From: an uncultured Eubacterium sp. | GTDB lineage: Bacteria > Bacillota > Clostridia > Peptostreptococcales > Anaerovoracaceae | Length of the DNA stretch: 25,833 nt | Reading direction: 5' to 3' | NCBI GenBank assembly: GCA_937894585.1 | Contig: CALBGO010000018.1 | Location: 1-25,833, forward strand | Shown here: piece after piece, positions 22,427-25,833 of the stretch | How positions within the stretch are numbered: the stretch's first letter is position 1 | Layout: each line of letters starts with the position of its first letter | Made by a program: the position numbers and the translations under genes | The notes under the pieces: generated by a model | What the model saw: the letters and a program-made list of their open reading frames with translations, nothing else | What the model was told of the DNA's origin: nothing | Databases searched by the model: none

Positions 22427-23644
22427 AACGGTTTTACAGAGGACCTCTGCACCCTTCTGAAGTAAAGCATAGTCTGTCCATTCGTCAGGACAATGGCTTC
22501 TGCCGCCTTTACTCTGTACAAAGATTAAACCGATATCTGTAATATTCGCCATCACCATCGCATCATGACCTGCGCCGGACAGCATTCTGCGGCTGGAAAA
22601 TCCCAGACTTTCTGCATTTTGCTCAAACAAACTGCAAACACTGCCGTCAGTATCCACCGGCAGGGTTTCCAGCATGATTTTAAGCTCATAAGTCAGCCCA
22701 CTGTTTTCCGCAATCAAAGCATCGAGTCTTGCGGTCACTGCATCTCTGACTTTATCAATACATACCTGTTTTTTGCTGCGGATATCGATAAAAAAATCCA
22801 CTTCGCCCGGTACAATATTAAAAGAGCCCGGTTTTATCTCCAGCTTTCCCACAGTCGCAACGGTGCCCTCCCCTGCCGCGACAGCTGCTTCATTTGCAGT
22901 GACTGCAACCTTTGAGGCTGCTAACATCGCATCAGCGCGCATATCCATTGGCGTTGTGCCTGCATGATCAGGTCGCCCTTTAATAATTATCTCCAACTCC
23001 TGAATGCCAACAATGGTTTCCACAATTCCCACATCGACTCCAGCCGCTTCTAAAATCGGTCCCTGCTCAATATGCAGCTCCAGGAAATTCTGAATTTCCC
23101 CTTTTTTACGCACAGCAGCTTTATACTCTGACGGCTCCAGCCCAAAAGCCCGCATGGCCTCACCGGTAGAAATGCCGTCAGCATCTTTATTTTCTGCAAG
23201 CTCTTCTGCAGTCACTTTTCCTGTCATAGCACGACTTGCAAAAAGTCCGCTTCCAAACCTTGTACCTTCTTCTTCAATCATGGCAATAAATTCCACAGGA
23301 CGCACCGGGCGAATTTTTTCATCTTTGAACACTCTGGCTGTCTCCAAAGCAGCAGCAACACCTGCCTGTCCGTCAAAATTTCCGCCGCAGCGCACGGAGT
23401 CAAAGTGACTTCCCGTCATCACGCAGGCTGCAGTCGAATCTTCGCCTTCCAGTCTTCCGATAATCGTTCCACATGCATCTACGCGTACAGAAAGTCCCGC
23501 ATCCTCCATCTGCGAAATAATGTAATCCTGCGCCTTTTTATGCTCCTCTGTAAAAGAAAGACGGGTCAGACCATTTCCCGGATTCGCATTAAAAACTGCC
23601 AGCCTTTCAATATCCTTCTGAATTCGTTCTAACTTTGTCCTCAT
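22391..23644 (-). CDS. M20-family Zn hydrolase (N-carbamoyl-amino-acid hydrolase/allantoate amidohydrolase type)
   Basis: The 417-residue enzyme fits the AmaB/HyuC/AllC branch of the M20 peptidase family. Visible metal ligands are His 80 (TGSHFDSV), Asp 91 (GGNFDGQAG), the Glu pair in IEEEGTRFG (about 124-126), His 191 (LELHIEQGP) and a C-terminal His in GAGHDAM. The central dimerisation or lid domain contains GRPDHAGTTPMDMR. Such enzymes release ammonia and CO2 from carbamoyl amino acids or cleave allantoate or ureido compounds; which one applies here is not decidable. GAGG lies 5 nt before the ATG. It follows the FAH-family gene by 69 bp, probably in one operon. Its 3' end shows a small tandem duplication. 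Confidence 0.9.
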   Translation of the reverse strand: MRTKLERIQKDIERLAVFNANPGNGLTRLSFTEEHKKAQDYIISQMEDAGLSVRVDACGTIIGRLEGEDSTAACVMTGSHFDSVRCGGNFDGQAGVAAALETARVFKDEKIRPVRPVEFIAMIEEEGTRFGSGLFASRAMTGKVTAEELAENKDADGISTGEAMRAFGLEPSEYKAAVRKKGEIQNFLELHIEQGPILEAAGVDVGIVETIVGIQELEIIIKGRPDHAGTTPMDMRADAMLAASKVAVTANEAAVAAGEGTVATVGKLEIKPGSFNIVPGEVDFFIDIRSKKQVCIDKVRDAVTARLDALIAENSGLTYELKIMLETLPVDTDGSVCSLFEQNAESLGFSSRRMLSGAGHDAMVMANITDIGLIFVQSKGGRSHCPDEWTDYALLQKGAEVLCKTVESLACGKVGIR

Positions 23645-23713
23645 AAATTCCTCTTTCTCCTGTCCGCTATTTTAATCCTTACAAACTTTGACTGTAATCA
23701 TGTTTCTTCTCTG

Positions 23714-24637
23714 CTATTTCACTTCCATTCTCAAGGTTCCGATGCCCTCAACTTCCATCTCAATCACATCACCGGCACTGATAAAAGGCTGGCTGCCGAA
23801 GTATTCCAAAAATGCGCCGCCGCCGATGGTTCCGGAACCAAGCACATCACCCGGATATACAGCGGTTTCCCTTGAAGCATGCGCAATCATATCTCCGTAA
23901 GAGTGATAAATCGATTTCGTATTGTTCTCCCTGATGAGTTCTCCGTTTCTGTAAAGTTTTGTCGCCATATCAAAACGCTGCGGATCTCCATCCACTGCAT
24001 ACCGGCGCAGCTCATCCATCGTCACAATCACAGGGCCCATAGAATTGGCATAATCTTTTCCCTTGGCAGGCCCCAGCTGCATTTTCATCTCCTCCATCTG
24101 AATATCTCTGGCACTCCAGTCGTTAAGAATCGTAAGACCGAAAATATGATCCATCGCTTCTTCTGCAGAAAGGTTGATTCCTTCTTTTCCGACAATCACG
24201 CCGATTTCAAGTTCTATATCAAAGCGCTGAGAAACCGGATGCATTTTAATCGGTTCTCCCGCACCGTAAAAAACATTGGTATTGGAAAAATAAAAGGCAG
24301 GCATCTTTTTCCAAACCGCCATCATACCGTCCAAAACATCTTTGCTGAATCCCGCGGCTTTTCCGCTGTTTATCACATGCTCTTCAAAGCACATAAAATC
24401 TCTGAAAGTTCTCGGTCTTGGAATAGGAGACAGGAAAACCGCGTCTGATGCCGCACAGGTTGCCGTCGCCTGCGCCAGCTTCTGTTCCACAACCCCTTTA
24501 TATGTATCGTATCCTTCAATAAACAAAGCCATATCATTGGGCAAACTGCTGTCGACTTCCTGAAAACTGTAGAAATTTCCGTCTTTTAAAATTCCCGCAA
24601 AAACATTGTCTTGATAACGAATCGTTGCCAGTTTCAT
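23714..24637 (-). CDS. Fumarylacetoacetate hydrolase (FAH) family enzyme
   Basis: The 307-residue protein has the N-terminal small domain (1-70) and the FAH catalytic fold. It has FMCFEEHV with His 87, the metal-binding ligands Glu 142 and Glu 144 in FDIELEIGVIVG, Asp 173 in LNDWSARDIQ, then the GKDYANSMGP and GSGTIGGGAFLEY segments. Members hydrolyse or decarboxylate acyl-pyruvates and related oxo acids with Mg2+ or Mn2+. The substrate here is unknown. The ATG at 24637 has GGAGG 7 nt upstream; a longer frame to 24682 is rejected. It is first in the operon with the M20 hydrolase, suggesting a catabolic pathway for an amino-acid or ureido-type compound. Confidence 0.9.
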   Translation of the reverse strand: MKLATIRYQDNVFAGILKDGNFYSFQEVDSSLPNDMALFIEGYDTYKGVVEQKLAQATATCAASDAVFLSPIPRPRTFRDFMCFEEHVINSGKAAGFSKDVLDGMMAVWKKMPAFYFSNTNVFYGAGEPIKMHPVSQRFDIELEIGVIVGKEGINLSAEEAMDHIFGLTILNDWSARDIQMEEMKMQLGPAKGKDYANSMGPVIVTMDELRRYAVDGDPQRFDMATKLYRNGELIRENNTKSIYHSYGDMIAHASRETAVYPGDVLGSGTIGGGAFLEYFGSQPFISAGDVIEMEVEGIGTLRMEVK

Positions 24638-24741
24638 AAAATTCCCTCCTCTTACACTGCAAACACCGGACCGATTGAACACAATGAAACGATCCTGTCA
24701 TTTACAAAATAAAATTTAACAGACATTAAAAATCTATATTG

Positions 24742-24770
24742 ATTATACACCTGTGTACAGATAAACACAA
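24742..24770 (-). promoter_or_regulatory. Promoter of the FAH-M20 operon with overlapping dyad
   Basis: On the minus strand TTGTGT (24765-24770), 17 nt, then TATAAT (24742-24747). A 12-bp dyad, TACAC-CT-GTGTA (24746-24757), lies in the spacer and reaches the -10, a good place for a repressor. Confidence 0.6.
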
Positions 24771-24859
24771 ATTTTTGATTACATTCAGCCGGTTCGAATC
24801 AGACGGCATCTGCCGAATATAACCGGAAGCACCGCAGAACGAAGTCCGCCCGCATATAT

Positions 24860-24895
24860 AAAAACTGCCGGTAAATCTTAAGATTCAACCGGCAG
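24860..24895 (-). terminator. Intrinsic terminator of the right-edge membrane protein gene
   Basis: Arms CTGCCGGT and ACCGGCAG (24865-24872 with 24888-24895) continue inward with AATCTT/AAGATT. Five U residues follow (24860-24864). It is just past the stop at 24903. Confidence 0.88.
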
Positions 24896-24902
24896 CTTCG
24901 AC

Positions 24903-25817
24903 CTATTTTTTCAAAACTCCTTCTTCCTTCCCCTCTACATCTTTCTTTGTCAGAGATTCGGAAATCATTTTATTTTCAACGGTATAACAGTCCCGGTCAT
25001 CCTTTTTCAGAAGATAAAGATACACTGTATCTTCGCTGTCATTCCACACAACCAGGCTGTTTCCCCCGTCTTTTCCTTCCAGCATCCTGTAGTAAAGAGT
25101 TTCTCCCGGAAAATCCGCACGGACTTTATCCAGAAGTTCTTTTTTCGTATCCCCCTCTTCTGTTTTTACAGCTTCCTGCTCTCTGTCATTTTGCGCCGGC
25201 GCAGAACTTCCGCTTTCCCTCCAGCTTCGGGATTCTTTAACATACGAAATAGCCCCAATGATGCCGATGGCCAAAGTCAAGACTGCAATCGGAAAAAGAA
25301 CAGCTTTCAGTATAGGCTTGCCGTATTTTTCTTTATTGTCCGCCGCCTTCCATGCAGCAGAAGTAAAAATCAGCAGCAGAAGAATCACAACAGATATAAT
25401 TTCGGAAATTTGGAGAACGCCCGATGCAGATACGATGACAAAAACTGCGGTAAGGCTCTGAAGGAAAAACCAGATTGTTATCGCAAGAGGCTCCCAGCTG
25501 CGACGCAGGCCTTTCTTTCCCGTCACCACATCAAACTCCGCAGCATTCGGCATTTCACCATTTAATACCGTATTGGAGAGCATCACTGCCTTCGCAGCTT
25601 TCTGCTGTCCTTTGGAAAGCATCGTCTCCTTCTTCGGCAGCAGCGCACCTGTAATCAGCATTACTATGCTCATTATCACAGCAGCTGCGCCGCTGATATA
25701 AGACATAAAGTCGAACCGATCGGCATAAAACAAAATCGCCGCGCCGACCGCTCCTTCGCAGATCAAAAGCAAAATATTTATAACTAAGACTTCCCATACC
25801 CAAAATGGGCATCGCAC
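24903..25817 (-). CDS. Membrane protein of unknown function
   Basis: The 304-residue frame has five predicted membrane helices (about 10-32, 38-60, 112-133, 136-155, 170-190). A soluble C-terminal domain of about 110 residues follows, rich in Lys, Glu and Asp, with a strand-like SLVVWNDSEDTVYLYLLKKDD segment. I do not recognise a family. The only clear start is GTG at 25817 with no good ribosome binding site, and an in-frame TGA at 25827-25829 closes the frame upstream. The true start may therefore be a little further in, or the 5' end may be frameshifted relative to another frame that begins ATG at 25830. The stop is TAG, followed by a strong terminator. Confidence 0.6.
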   Translation of the reverse strand: MRCPFWVWEVLVINILLLICEGAVGAAILFYADRFDFMSYISGAAAVIMSIVMLITGALLPKKETMLSKGQQKAAKAVMLSNTVLNGEMPNAAEFDVVTGKKGLRRSWEPLAITIWFFLQSLTAVFVIVSASGVLQISEIISVVILLLLIFTSAAWKAADNKEKYGKPILKAVLFPIAVLTLAIGIIGAISYVKESRSWRESGSSAPAQNDREQEAVKTEEGDTKKELLDKVRADFPGETLYYRMLEGKDGGNSLVVWNDSEDTVYLYLLKKDDRDCYTVENKMISESLTKKDVEGKEEGVLKK

Positions 25818-25833
25818 CTTGAAAATTCAATAT

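Overview
The window reads as a chromosomal segment of a low-to-moderate GC Gram-positive anaerobe of the class Clostridia. The signs are strong AGGAGG-type ribosome binding sites, TTGaca/TATAAT promoters, intrinsic terminators with U-tracts, and family types common there (CmpB-type membrane proteins, MMPL plus LxxG heptad-repeat proteins, MATE-cytidylate-kinase fusions). A closer placement (for example an Anaerovoracaceae-like gut anaerobe) is only a guess. All recognised protein genes except one are on the minus strand. I see no rRNA, tRNA, CRISPR array, insertion sequence or phage gene.

Layout from left to right (transcription mostly runs right to left). (1) 117-3823: an MMPL exporter and a secreted LxxG heptad-repeat protein, overlapping by 4 bp, with an operator-like dyad upstream. 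(2) 4098-4976: a CmpB-family membrane protein with its own promoter and terminator. (3) 5115-6452: a neurotransmitter:sodium symporter family transporter, also monocistronic. (4) 6620-11671: ABC ATPase, large FtsX-type permease, response regulator and histidine kinase, arranged as one envelope-stress or peptide-sensing operon. (5) 11832-14041: a DUF2871 membrane protein, then a zinc alcohol dehydrogenase and a GNAT acetyltransferase. (6) 14496-17425: an M24 peptidase, a divergent cyclophilin-like protein and a multi-pass transporter in one operon, facing the only plus-strand gene, an XRE-type regulator (17727-18467). (7) 18662-22108: a purine-related block with a MATE-cytidylate-kinase fusion, a guanine-type purine riboswitch and a GMP synthase without its glutamine amidotransferase domain. 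(8) 22391-24637: a fumarylacetoacetase-family enzyme and an M20 amidohydrolase. (9) 24903-25817: a membrane protein of unknown function at the right edge.

The most interesting part is block 7. The leader of the MATE-kinase gene folds by eye into a guanine-class purine aptamer: a GUUUCUAC joining segment, an ACCGUAAAU loop, a GG-containing partner loop and a C at the specificity position. The 3' side of the aptamer is complementary over 16 bases, with one G-U pair, to a segment just before the ribosome binding site. This resembles the layout of the pbuE-type ON switch and suggests purine-induced export, placed beside guaA. The fusion gene is nevertheless interrupted by a single in-frame TAG between its two MATE halves, so it is either a recent nonsense mutant, a sequencing error or a read-through gene. 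TAG also ends several ordinary genes here, which argues against general recoding.
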